NCBI GenBank assembly: GCA_003640385.1
Contig: RCAB01000257.1
Location: forward strand, 1 to 64,000
Direction: 5' to 3'
DNA length: 64,000 nt
Origin: Setaria digitata
Taxonomy: Eukaryota; Nematoda; Chromadorea; Rhabditida; Setariidae
Translations under genes and position numbers: made by a program
The notes under the pieces: generated by a model
Database searches by the model: none
Told to the model about the DNA's origin: nothing
Seen by the model: the letters and a program-made list of their open reading frames with translations, nothing else
Shown here: positions 1 to 11,169 of the stretch, one piece after another
Layout: the number at the start of each line of letters is the position of its first letter
Numbering within the stretch: position 1 is the stretch's first letter

Positions 1-187
1 TCACGGCTTTCTTCGTTTTTCTCTTCCTCCAGATTTTCTTCCGCCATGTCTTCGTTTTGCACGAATTCCTGGAGTGTCCTCAAGATGGCGGAAGACTTGC
101 GCACCATACTGAACCTGTCCTTAGGTATTCCCATCTCTTCATGAGCGTTACACTCATTATTTTCCAATTTTTTTCTCAAGTCTTCCA
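1..187 (-). CDS. Partial gene at left edge, internal exon, function unknown
   Basis: An open minus-strand reading frame of about 62 codons runs from an acceptor (ATTTTTAAG, read on the minus strand, ending at 188) to the window edge. The frame closes with a stop just upstream of the acceptor, so the exon is bounded on that side. The peptide is hydrophilic and very acidic at its end. It contains MGIPKDRFSMVRKSSAILRT, then LQEFVQNEDMAEENLEEEKN. It looks like a charged, helical, non-membrane segment. I do not recognise the family. GC is visibly higher than in the following 2.5 kb, as expected of coding sequence here. The rest of the gene lies left of the window, and upstream exons may lie in 190-3150. 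A true exon is likely; the product is unknown. Confidence 0.5.
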
Positions 188-425
188 CTTAAAAATATTG
201 TCCTCATTCCAATCCAATATGTAAATGAAAACAAAAAAGAATAAAATTGTTTGTGCTACACTTTCAATACAAATCTATTTAATTTTTTTATTAGCTTTTT
301 CTATATTAGTTAAAAATTTATATTTATATATAATTAAAGTGTAAACTGAAACCATATATCAGTTAAAATTACACCAAGAAATATATCATAGTACAAGCAA
401 ATTTGAAATCACAAATGAAATATAC

Positions 426-505
426 GAGTTGAGCTGCGTTCCTTAATTTTTCAACACCTGGAGATACAGCAGCTCCTCGCATAAATGACTTTAGAGTCAG
501 CCAAA
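426..505 (-). CDS. Possible upstream exon of the left-edge gene
   Basis: On the minus strand this stretch is open between an AAG acceptor and a GTATAT donor. It would encode a peptide containing SFMRGAAVSPGVEKLRNAAQ, which looks more protein-like than its surroundings. The phase does not fit directly onto the exon at 187-1, so either the donor is different, another exon lies between, or it is a chance frame. A second reading frame of the same DNA is also open over part of it. Weak call. Confidence 0.22.
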
Positions 506-3156
506 CTTGATAGTTGTGGACCCATTAGTGTACTGCAACTTGCCATCATCTCAAAATTGGAAAATTGAAAATTTATCAGATTTTTAGCACTAAATTTTAC
601 TAGTATTATTTTGTAAATAAGTGTTAATGATAATGACATATACAAAGAAAAAACGCGAAAGAAAAAAATTACCTATAACTAAATTACTCTCGTCTTTCGG
701 TTAAAATACACTCTTAAAAAGAGATTTCATGACGAAACCTATTTTCTTTCTTTCATCTAAGTAGATTATTTCATCAAAAAATATAAGATTAATATGAAGC
801 AAAAAAAATATGTCTAATTTAGCAAGCGTTATGTTTTGCTAAGGATTAAAAATTTTACGCATGACTGGAATACAGGTATCAAGTCTTTTGGTATACTGGA
901 CTTTCTTCACCTAAAAAAAAAATCACTATTACACTAATCATCATTACTATTGTTGGCTGTTGTTTATTATTTGATTCAAAACACTCTAAGTTTGTTGGAA
1001 ACAATTTTTAATACATCTTTAATTACTTCTGTACAATTTAATACTCGGGATGGATTTTACTTTAACTTGCTTCGAAAATTTTTTCACTGCAAGTTTCTGT
1101 TGACTTTATTATCTGTATCACTTTTTATTTGTTTGTTACTGTTATTCGATCTACAGTATTTTGCTGTTCTAATTTTCTGTTTTGAATCATTTTTTTTTCT
1201 TATTTACTTCAGGCAGTACCATATTTGCTGACATGAACTATGTTAACTTACTGAAGTGCATACTTTTCTACTATATTTTATTTATTATATTATTTGCTGT
1301 CAAACTACCTGCTCTTTTTCATATCACTGCTCTCTTCGTTTGCTTTCATCCCTCCTACATAATACACTATATACCTTTCGTCAATGTTACTTTTGACATC
1401 ATTTTTATTCTCATTTGTTATCTGTTTATTTTACATGCTTTGCGTTTTCTGTATTGTTATCCATCATTTCTGTTTGTGCTTCATTCTAACTGCAAAATCT
1501 CTTTCATTTCATCTCAGTTATTTGGGCTTGCTTCTACTTTTGTCAACTTCCATATTCGGTTTTAAGGATGCTGAGAATATTTCGTACTTTTGTTTGTTAA
1601 ATTTTAGTGCTTTGGTGCAACTGCCGTAGGAAGTTAATCTGTTTTCTAAATAATCGGTTTTTTGATCTTGTTTTTTATGAAAAATATGAAATATTTGTAT
1701 TTCAGGTTTTGAGCCTACTAGCTTTTCCTGATTTTCTATCTTTTTTTAGTATTTGTAATTATTTCTTTCGAAACAGATTAAAAAATAAGCATAATGAAAA
1801 ACTTTCTTTCAAACTCATTCACGTATGATAGCCGGCAATGTCGATTTTTTAATTGTTTCTTCAGTTAAATTCAAGTTGAAGCTGAGCCCAATGCTGCGGA
1901 AGTATTAAATTGGAGAAAAAGACACCTCATCTTGCTAATAACCAATAGAGTCTGATAAATTATAAAATTACTGAAGGAAGTGTGACTATTATTCCGGTTT
2001 TTTCAAAAGCTCTCTTAGAAGTATTAATTAATTTCTCAGTTTTTACTTCCGACATTTTTACCGGAAATTTTAAAGTAAATTTCCACATGCTCCCTTCAAG
2101 TAACAAAATATGCGGTCGAATTAATGGTGCAAAAATTAAAATAAATCGGCATGTACTGGTTTATTTTAAGACTTTCCTTCTTCTTTAGACCAGTTTCAAC
2201 TAATTCTTGGAATTATTGGAATAACTCGTTTGTGTATTTTGCGATATTGAAATGATGATTACTTGTCTTAAAAATAAACCAATTTAGCTTAAGCCTAGAT
2301 ATAAAATTAGCCATACTTCTGACTGTGATGGCCGATCCTAATCTTTCAAGAATCTCCAAACATCCTCTATCGCTGTCTTTTATTTTCACCTTTTTTTCTT
2401 TTTTTTAATTTACTAACAATTTTATTTGCTGGGCAATATATCACCTATTGTTGAAACATCTTGCCTTCCTGATGAATATTGCTTAACTTTTTTTTTTTGC
2501 AGATTAGCAAAGTGTGATAATCCCTAACAAATCTGCAATTCAGAAAAATGATTGCATAGATTGAGATTCAGCTATAATAGGAAAAACTTTACAGTAATTT
2601 TATTTATAGCACTGAGACTGCTGCTTACTTTTCTTCGTTTGTTATAAGCACCGAAATTTTTTTGCTACTTAATCTGGTTCAAAACAACTATATATTTATT
2701 TCTATTCCAAATTGTTTCTGGATCATTCTATTTTGTGCTTTCACGCGAAGATTCATAGAAGTCCTTTATATTATTCAGTTCGATTAGTTTTACACTGAGA
2801 AAAACTAATTCCCTTTTGTAACTACCGTAGTAAACCGGCAAACGCAGTCAGAAACAAAATTAATCGTAGACATACATTGTGAACGTTTAAGTAATATTTT
2901 ACTTTGTAAACGGTAAGTAGCTTTACTGATCAACTTTTCAAATAATTAATTAATATTGTATTTTAAGAAATACGGCAAATAATGTACATATAAATATTTT
3001 TGTTTTCGTTAAAATCTTAACTTTTTGCAGAAGACAACATCCTAATCTTTAGCTAAATCATTTCAAAGGTGTAATACTGTGTCTACTTTTTTTCAGTCTC
3101 TCTTAGCCCATAGTCGTTTTCAACTTCTTCATTCATTATAACACAGTGCTTAAGAT
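506..3156. other. Intergenic or intronic AT-rich stretch, no recognised gene
   Basis: No conserved domain was recognised on either strand. The part from about 950 to 1830 is strongly T-rich on the plus strand and is therefore open in several overlapping frames, giving Phe/Leu/Ile-rich pseudo-membrane peptides. Overlapping long frames of this kind are what a T-rich tract gives by chance. Upstream exons of the left-edge minus-strand gene could be hidden here. Confidence 0.5.
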
Positions 3157-6100
3157 TTAAATTACCCTTTTAATTGGACTATTCTTTTCACAAGTAGCAT
3201 GAGAAGCAAATGACCTGATGATGACAGGTAGCAAGATAACACCGTGAAACAAACCCGTAATAACAACAAGAATAGAAGTACGCGCAAACATTCGCACTAC
3301 GTTTGATGGCACCAGTATCATTACAATAATAGCCAGAAATGTTGAAGTACCACCTTGTACTACTGGCCAGCCGACTGCACCCAGTGCATCCTGAATACGC
3401 TCGTCGGGATTGCGGCATTTGCTCCGATAGATTCGGTATCCAACATGAGTCGCGAAGTCGATGCATAAGCCAATGCTCATCTGGGAACCAATGAATTACA
3501 AACTAGCTTCATTATTACTGGTACTAGAAGACATGCATTAATAAATTCCATATATTTAAAAGGTACTAGATTCAAGAAGTGTATTGGTACGGTATCTAGC
3601 AGTACTATGAAGAAATATTATGTGTTGAGGTAGTGCTGAAAATAATTTGAAATCTTTAAGCTTACTTAAAGCAAAAGTACTGACTCTGAACCAATTCTGT
3701 ATGGTTCATAATTTACAGTCATTTAAGTAATTTTTCTATAGTTAAAAGGGAAAGCTAAACTTAGAAGAGAAAAATCATGTAAGTTTACCAGAACTTTTTT
3801 ACAAAGGCTACACAAACCAGAATATTAACAACAGTTGTTGGATCAAGATCTGCTCCCCATAGAGAAAGATATCCGGCAATACCGACATCCATTGAAATCA
3901 TTGCAAATATAACCCAGAATACGATAGCACTATCAGCAATAAACAAAATGCATACAACAATCATCGCCAAAATTGCAGTACCTAGCGACGACAGTGTTGT
4001 CGACTGCAGTTCTAGCATCTGAAATACCGAGAAAATTTAAAGCTAATTTGTGATTGGTTATGTTTATAGAGCATTTCTCGCAAAACTAGTAAGATGAAGC
4101 TCTTAAAGTTATCAAGTGTTATACAAACTGCGACAGGTTTCATTTCCTTAACAACCAGTTATATAAAGCTTTAGTATCTCCTTAATGATGCTGATATGAA
4201 TCTTTACGTATAAATGCACTTATACATCTTTGTGGTTTAATAACAGCTGCTTCAAATCTTACTTGATCCGAATAGAAGTTATTTTCATCGAAAACTAAAG
4301 CTTCGTATTTTGCATAATGACTCGTTATGTTACGCCACTGTAACAGTAGGGCTGTACGCACTTTCCAGTCTTTTATTTTGAAAGCAGTTGTGAAGAAGAA
4401 GCGGTTCACATATCTTTTACCTGCCTGAAACTTTTGCAGTTATAGAAGTCCCAGACTGCTGTGGATAAATGCGGTAAGCTGCTCACTGATATTGTCATTC
4501 CCAACTTATAAAAACACATGCTTTAATCAAAAATCAACTAGAAATTTTATATCATTGAAAAAAAAAAAGATGGTACCTTTTTTGGATGTTGTTTCCAAGA
4601 TAGGTAGGCATTCCAATGTGAGTTGAATGATATATTTAGAAACGATTCGAGATTATCGTAGAAATTTTCATCTGTGTTTTCAAAAAATTGTCGGTAGTTT
4701 AAATATTCCCGAAGCCAAAACTGAGTGGAATTTTTTCCCAATGACCACTTTGTATTTTCCAAATCTTCTGCTAATTGCAGCATTATGTTGATCTAAATTT
4801 AATTAAACCCGAAATTTGCCCTCAAAGTTTTATCCTTTTATCTAGTTATAATTAAATTTTTGGACTTTACTAATGTTATCGTTGCAGAAATGTTTAGGGG
4901 AACCATCGACTTACTTTTTGTATTATAGGAAGAGATAAGCACTGGATAGGTGAGCATTCATTTTCGCTCAAATTCGTAAACAATACGTAGCAGATTTGAA
5001 GGAATAGGATCAAGCAAGGAAAAGAATTAAGGGTTCACTGTTTGACTTTTTAAGTTTTTTATAATCGTTTCAATGCCGCATGGCTTTGCAAATATTTTTC
5101 TTTTTGTTGGAGAGTATATTTCAGTGATTACAGGCTGTAGAAACAGAATTTGTAGGCCCGGTTACAAGAATTATCCTAATTTTGCAAACTGTACCTGTTT
5201 TGGATCAGCAGTAAAGTCAGGTGCATTGTTAACATAAACTCTGCCTATCATTCCTTCCGACCAAATCTTTGTTTCAGCTAATTTTAGGTAATGAGTCAAC
5301 GGAGAATCATCGACCAATAAGCGACTTGGTGTCAAATTTGGTCGCAAGAGTGAGCATCCGTAAAATGCGCCAAATAAGTATAACCCATAAACGCCGATTA
5401 AAGTAATACGTGTAACTTTATGGCACAAAAAAGGAGCAACACGATTAGCGAATAGCGCATGTGTCACTGATGACAAAGTAGCATTTCGGGACTGCAATTT
5501 TTCTCATTTTTAGGTTGTAATTTATTTCTTTTTTTTTTGTCGTTGTTTTTGCAAGAGAGATTGGCTAAAGAATTTACAGAAGTAAATTTAGCAGAAATTA
5601 AAATTTTTGAAAAATTTTAGTTTAAGTTAAATGCAAACAAATGAACCTCTTCGATCATTTTTTTTGGCATTTTCCTCCAAACGAATATACAGTGATATCC
5701 AGCAGCTTCTCGCTTGCCACCAAGTGCCATTACACCAGCAAAAAAGGTTACCTTAAAATTCTTACCACGATCGAATCAATTTCAAATAAAAAAATACTTC
5801 GAAATATTCAGTAGCATAAATTTTAAAAAATTTAGAAGAAACAAATTCTGTTGCATAATGAAATAAAAAAAAAAAATGCAGAGATCTACTATGATACTGA
5901 TCATCAGGAATCAATCAGTTAACCTGATAAAACCAATCGAAAATGATGGCCATAGCAATAAAACGGCAAAATATTGATATTGCTGGTGTTGTACTGAATG
6001 AACCTATGCCAAATGAAAGCATTGAAGTAATTGATGTTACTGTTATCGCACTGGAATACTCAAATTATCAGTCTTATTTTGTATTTATAATTTTATTTAT

Positions 6101-8696
6101 AAACCTTTATATCAGATATTTAGACCAGCTTTATCGTTTTAGCACTAATTTTGTAAACTGAGACTAGATTATTTTATCAAAATAGCACACCTGCCAGCCT
6201 CTTGAAGTGACAGAGCCATTCGCTTGGACGGTGGAAATATCCGTCGTGTATCTTGCCATGCTCCAAGCATTACGTACGTATCATCCACGCCAATAGCCAA
6301 TGCCAAGAATGGCATTACCGTAACTTGACTAACGAACGGTGTTCCCATTAGAAACATAAATCCGGCTGCACTAATTATAGCAAATGATGATGACAATACA
6401 CCCATCAAAGCCTCAAGGGGTTTTGATGTGATCCAGTCGCCCGTCATGCTATAATGTATATTCTTGAAAGTCAAGATTCAAGCCATTGTAGCTTCTTGTA
6501 CTCTCTGTTATTAATACTGCAAAAAAGTGATCGTGGAAAGAGTTTTTATAAATTTCGCCAAAAACTTCGTTATATTTTATGATTTCTAAATATATGTAAC
6601 AGTAATTAAATATTAAACCTAATTAAACCAATGCCTTCAAGCAGATCTCCCCCTTTCCTTTTCGGCCTAGACTTGTTGCTTAAAATGAACCATTAACTTG
6701 CTACAAACTTCAGCAATAAACAAACCAGGACAGAATAGTGAAAGTAACAAGTAGAAGTAGAGTAAGTGAAATGAATGGAAATGTATATAATGCATTTTTG
6801 TTCATCTCATTTTTGAGCATTGAGAAGCTGAACATCGATGTTTTAATGAGACTTCGTTCGTTTATCGCTAGATACTCCTTCAAGGCAGTTTCTAATGCAT
6901 CACCAACTACCTCAGCTGTCTCCTGAAATTTATGATCTTAACGCTCAGCGTAGACTACCTGCAGCTTATCACTTCCAGTAGCCTTTATTCAATTTACCAT
7001 CCCCAATTACTTATCCCTTTTCTTACATTACATTCTTCATGTGCATTATCACGACTTATTTCGATTATCGCTTTTCTTAATTACGTTAGAAATAAGCATA
7101 CCCTCTTTTGCAGTAACGACGACGGTTTGTACTCCTTGAATTTTCGCTTTTTTGCACTACCATATTTGAAATTTATAACTTTCTTCTAGTCTTGTCTTTA
7201 AAAGGCGGAGCACTATAGCATTTTGTTTCTTAAATCCTCACACAAAATTATTTCTTAAGATAGATTTGTAGAAATATGTAAAAACTTACATGATCGGTAG
7301 ATGGTATAGGGTAATGCAGATGTATTATTTCGATCGACTTGATGCCTTTCGTTCCTCCAAGTTCCACACCGTACAAATGAATAGGAAGAAAAAACTTATT
7401 CTCGAAGAAATAGAGAAATGGATAATCTAATCGCACTCGTGGATCATCCCATAACTGCGAAAAAAAAATTGACTGTTGTTAAAAATTGACTAATGAAAAA
7501 TTTAGACCTCTTTTTGAAATACCAGTAGTTAGAGGAAATGATTTAAAAAGTGAGTAAAACAATATATATTAAGAATAAGAGTAACCTTTTCATTCCAGAA
7601 AGCATCAAAGAAAAACTGCACAATGGTATTGCTGAGTGGACAAAATGTAGTGCGCACACAAATATCTTTTCCAAAATTGTACGTTTGACCATTTAAATTA
7701 ACAGTTAAATTATTTAAAACAAATTCATTCAGCTTTAATATTTCGGCAGCAACTTCCTGCAAAGAGTAGAAATTTCGATCATTTTTACTAATGGTTCCTA
7801 ACCGGAAATTTTTGAGGGATAACCGCTTTCCTTATAAGGATTTATCCATACTTTGTCATTTCACTTCTTCACTCCTAAACAGTAACTTCCACAACAGACA
7901 TCCGTAGCAGATACCTTCTCAGTGCAGAATTATACACAATGTCGAGGAAGACGTAATTCCATGAGCTCTAAGTTAAAATACTATGACGTTTCAGACTCAG
8001 TGATGATAACGATGACTGATAGCTGCTCAATTTTTTCTTTTACTCTGGTTTTTCGAATCCGCAAGTACAACCTTTCTTAGCAGATTACGTAAATTATTGT
8101 TCGGTTCAACAGCCACAGCGACATGTGTACTGTTGATGGAATCACCGGTAAATGATTTGTGTATGCTGTATTCAAGTCGTGCTGGTGAATCAATCGGCGA
8201 ATACAGAAATCTGAGATCATCCTATAAATTCCGGAAGAAAAAAAGCTCTTTTTGGTTCTAGGAAAAGATTCATTTCAATTACGAATAAAATTTTAGTTTT
8301 CACGCGAAAGGAAGTCCGAAATTGTGAAATATTTTCAAAAAAATTTCTTAGTTTTCCTTTTTCCAGTCCACCTAAAAATTTTGACAATAACTCGACCTGT
8401 ATAGACATTACTCTAAATTTTTGCCATTAATCTAGCAAAAAAGAATATCAGGCATGAATCGTACAGTGTGATCGCTTTTTGACGCCATCATCATGATAAT
8501 ATTTTCTATTAGAAGTAGAAGAAAAAGCAGCACTTACTTCGACGTTCATCGTAAATACTCCGAGTGAAAGAAGAAAAGTGATCATAATAGGTAATATGAT
8601 AAATGGCCGTGGATTATAAGTTACAATTATTCCATACTTGTAGAAAAGCTCAGAAATACGATCTTGCAAAATACCGAAAGGATTTATAAATGCCAT
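3157..8696 (-). CDS. Patched-related (PTR) sterol-sensing-domain membrane protein
   Basis: Thirteen phase-consistent exons: 8696-8538, 8221-8072, 7756-7586, 7454-7290, 6922-6726, 6448-6191, 6050-5924, 5751-5647, 5491-5195, 4792-4577, 4424-4263, 4018-3818, 3480-3157; 843 residues. The first membrane helix (PFIILPIMITFLLSLGVF) is at about 30-50, followed by an extracellular loop. A sterol-sensing-type five-helix block spans about 255-410, including LALAIGVDDTYVMLGAWQDT, the RND/patched signature. A second loop carries GKRYVNRFFFTTAF at about 615-630. C-terminal helices include MSIGLCIDFATHVGYRIYRS at about 736-755, matching the second RND half. Length and order match nematode PTR proteins, which act at apical membranes in moulting, cuticle formation and trafficking (family knowledge). 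It differs from the NPC1-like gene at the right edge in lacking the long Cys-rich luminal domains. ATG 8696 is chosen because it starts just before helix 1; an in-frame GTG-led extension exists but lacks an ATG. The paralogue number cannot be assigned. Confidence 0.88.
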
Positions 8697-11160
8697 TGAA
8701 ATCGAATCGAAACAGAAGAAGAAAGTGTAACACACACCACGACACACAATATCACGCGACACTCCTTAATAAATGACCTATATTTCATTATATTTGTGAT
8801 CAAAGAGATGAAGAAATTAGCGAACTGTTATTGATTTGTCTATTGCAATGCATTGTTTGCTGGACTGAAAATGGATTTTAAATTAGAAATAGCGGAGAGG
8901 AACTGTGAAATGTACTGGACATACAAAGGGGATATGCCGGAGATTTTGGAGTAAATGGAGAGGTCAAAACAGGTAATGAGCAGGTGATATGAGAATACAC
9001 GGTGAGATGTGGCAAATCCGGGATATCTGGATGAAGTTAGCCAGAGACGTAGACGAGAGACTAACCGATGGCACATTCCAAGACGAAATGCGAGTGCTTC
9101 CCCGCACAACACGCACGACGGGTAGATCCAACTGATTGAACCAGTCTGCAGTTGAAATTTAAAACAAAACTCTCTCGCACTTCGTAAACAGTCCCTGCAT
9201 GTTCACAATCACATACCCAACCCCGACAATGCTACGTTGAAGAGACACACATGAAACCGGAATTTCCTGAAGAACGGAATCGCCATCTAAAGACGAGCCT
9301 TGGACCGAGAATAAAATTCGAGATTCAGACACGAAATTAATCCCTGTTGTGATTGTTCCATCAAATATTGTTGGTGAAAAACGTAGCTGTCACGGAAGTA
9401 TCTCGAGAGCAATTCAAAGTCCTACCGACGAGCACCTCGAAGGACATCGAAGAGATAATAATTTAATCAGCTCAAAGAGTTATTTGCGGAATATCGAAGT
9501 GACTAAAATAACTTCCAGTTATTTAGCGGTTCCATACATCAATGATTCCCATCTAGAAGTCTAAGTTCTTATCGAAATGCCAATTCGGTTATTTTTAGAA
9601 AAAGACACTGTTGCAATAGTTTTTAATTCAACCGATTTTGAACAAAATTGTCAGGTGAAATTTTCAGCTTCAGAGGCATGCACTTTGTGCTGTTAAAAAT
9701 TCATTCACCACTCAGTGCCGAATTTTTGCAAATTCTCCATTCCCTGCAGATGAATTCTCTGTAGGACAAGGTCACTCCGCAGATAACTACCGGTGTTTAT
9801 GTTCGCATTCAGCACTGTTACGTTCAAGGATTGTGAAGACCTGCTCGAATTTACTTAATTTAAATAAATTACTAAGCACCTAGTGAGATCATGGGTCAAG
9901 CCAAGATTGCCCTGTCTTACTATGCGTATTATGGGTAAACCAATGAATTAATCAAAGCTTTGCACAGTGACAAGATTTGTTGGAATATTTTATGCATCGT
10001 ATCTTTGTTCTTTTGCCCAGTGCAGACGGGTGGCCAGCACCTGAAATTTTAATTCTTAATAAGTGATCCTGACAGGACTGTTTCCCACAGATAAGGTTAG
10101 TGCCAATTGTGCAGAAGTGGAAACCAACAAGGTATGAGAATTCATTCATAGATTTTGATGATCACTGGATTAAATCAAAGAGAGTGAAAAATTTTGTGGT
10201 GTGGGGAAGTAAAATATTTGTATTGAGAAATTTGTATATATTTGAAAGCGGAAGTAATTTGCAGCATGCTATGCACAAAAGTGAAGTGTCTTTCAGTGAG
10301 TCACTTACCTTCTTCTGTTTGTGCTTGCATTAAATAAATGAAAAGGTAAGACACCTTGGCACGGTCATCGGTTAGTTAGCCGTAAAACACCGAAAGAACT
10401 GTTTGTTTGGAGTAAGAAAAAAAGCAGACTTTAATGAACAGATTATTGGTCATTCTTTAAATATTGGCTGATTTCTCTGTCAAATTCCGCTGAGAAATGG
10501 ATTGTGCGGAAGTTGCTTGAGTAAAGGACTGAGTTAAACAGATTGCAAGAAGATAGTGGAAAGAGCAAATACAGTCATTATTTGTTCACAAGAGTAAATT
10601 TCTGTTAAGGAGAAAAAGACAGATGGCCTCCGCCTTCTCGAGGTTTGACCATTTGTACACTTCACTGGTCACTTAAATAGTATTGATGAAACTCGAAAAC
10701 TTGATCAATTCTCTTTTAATTTCTACCTTGCACATTTAGTAGTCGTGAGTGCAACTATCTTTTCAAGTATTCTGCTGAATATTTTCCAATCTAAAATTTG
10801 ATTTTTGTGCTTTTACAAATTTGCTCAAATTAATTTTAACCTTAGCGGCAAAAAAGGGAAAAATCAGTGCCTCAATACTGCTACGAATAGTTGGTTAACA
10901 AATTAGACCACTTCTTCTTTCTTACTTTTGGGATTGCAAAAATCTTTTTTTAACGAGAAAGCTATTTTAATTTACGAATTGGACTAATACTTTTATCTAT
11001 CAAGAAGAAAAGCGTTGAAGGAAACCTTTTGAAAGTTTTACCTTGGGTTCAGTTTTATTCCGAAACAACTACAGCTTATGGAGAAGTGAAAAATTATGCA
11101 AATAATTTTGAAAGCAAAAAAAATGATAAAGAGGTCGACCTTCAACCGTAACGAATTTTG
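8697..11160. other. Divergent intergenic region with a GC-richer block
   Basis: This lies between the starts of the minus-strand PTR gene and the plus-strand lustrin/Kunitz gene, so it should hold both promoters or 5' exons. The part from about 8960 to 9560 is visibly richer in GC than the rest and carries short open frames on both strands (8840-9112 minus, 9349-9564 plus). None resembles a known domain and none is bounded by convincing splice sites. The remainder is AT-rich without recognised features. Confidence 0.45.
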
Positions 11161-11169
11161 TATTTAGGG
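11148..11169 (+). promoter_or_regulatory. 3' splice acceptor 2 nt before the start codon (candidate spliced-leader site)
   Basis: A pyrimidine-rich tract ending TTTTGTATTTAG (AG at 11166-11167) sits two bases before ATG 11170. In nematodes an acceptor this close to the start with no obvious upstream exon is typical of SL1 trans-splicing, though an ordinary 5'UTR intron is possible. The signal supports the choice of start codon. Confidence 0.5.

Noticed and set aside
4411..4510. Apparent frameshift in the PTR gene between a TVWDFYNC-like frame and the NRFFFTTAF frame
   Set aside because: A proper acceptor at 4425 (TTTCAG) opens GKRYVNRFFFTTAF in phase 0 with the previous exon, so no frameshift or extra exon is needed.
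8840..9112. 90-codon minus-strand open frame upstream of the PTR gene
   Set aside because: No recognisable domain, no splice partners to the PTR first exon, and composition explained by the GC-richer block.
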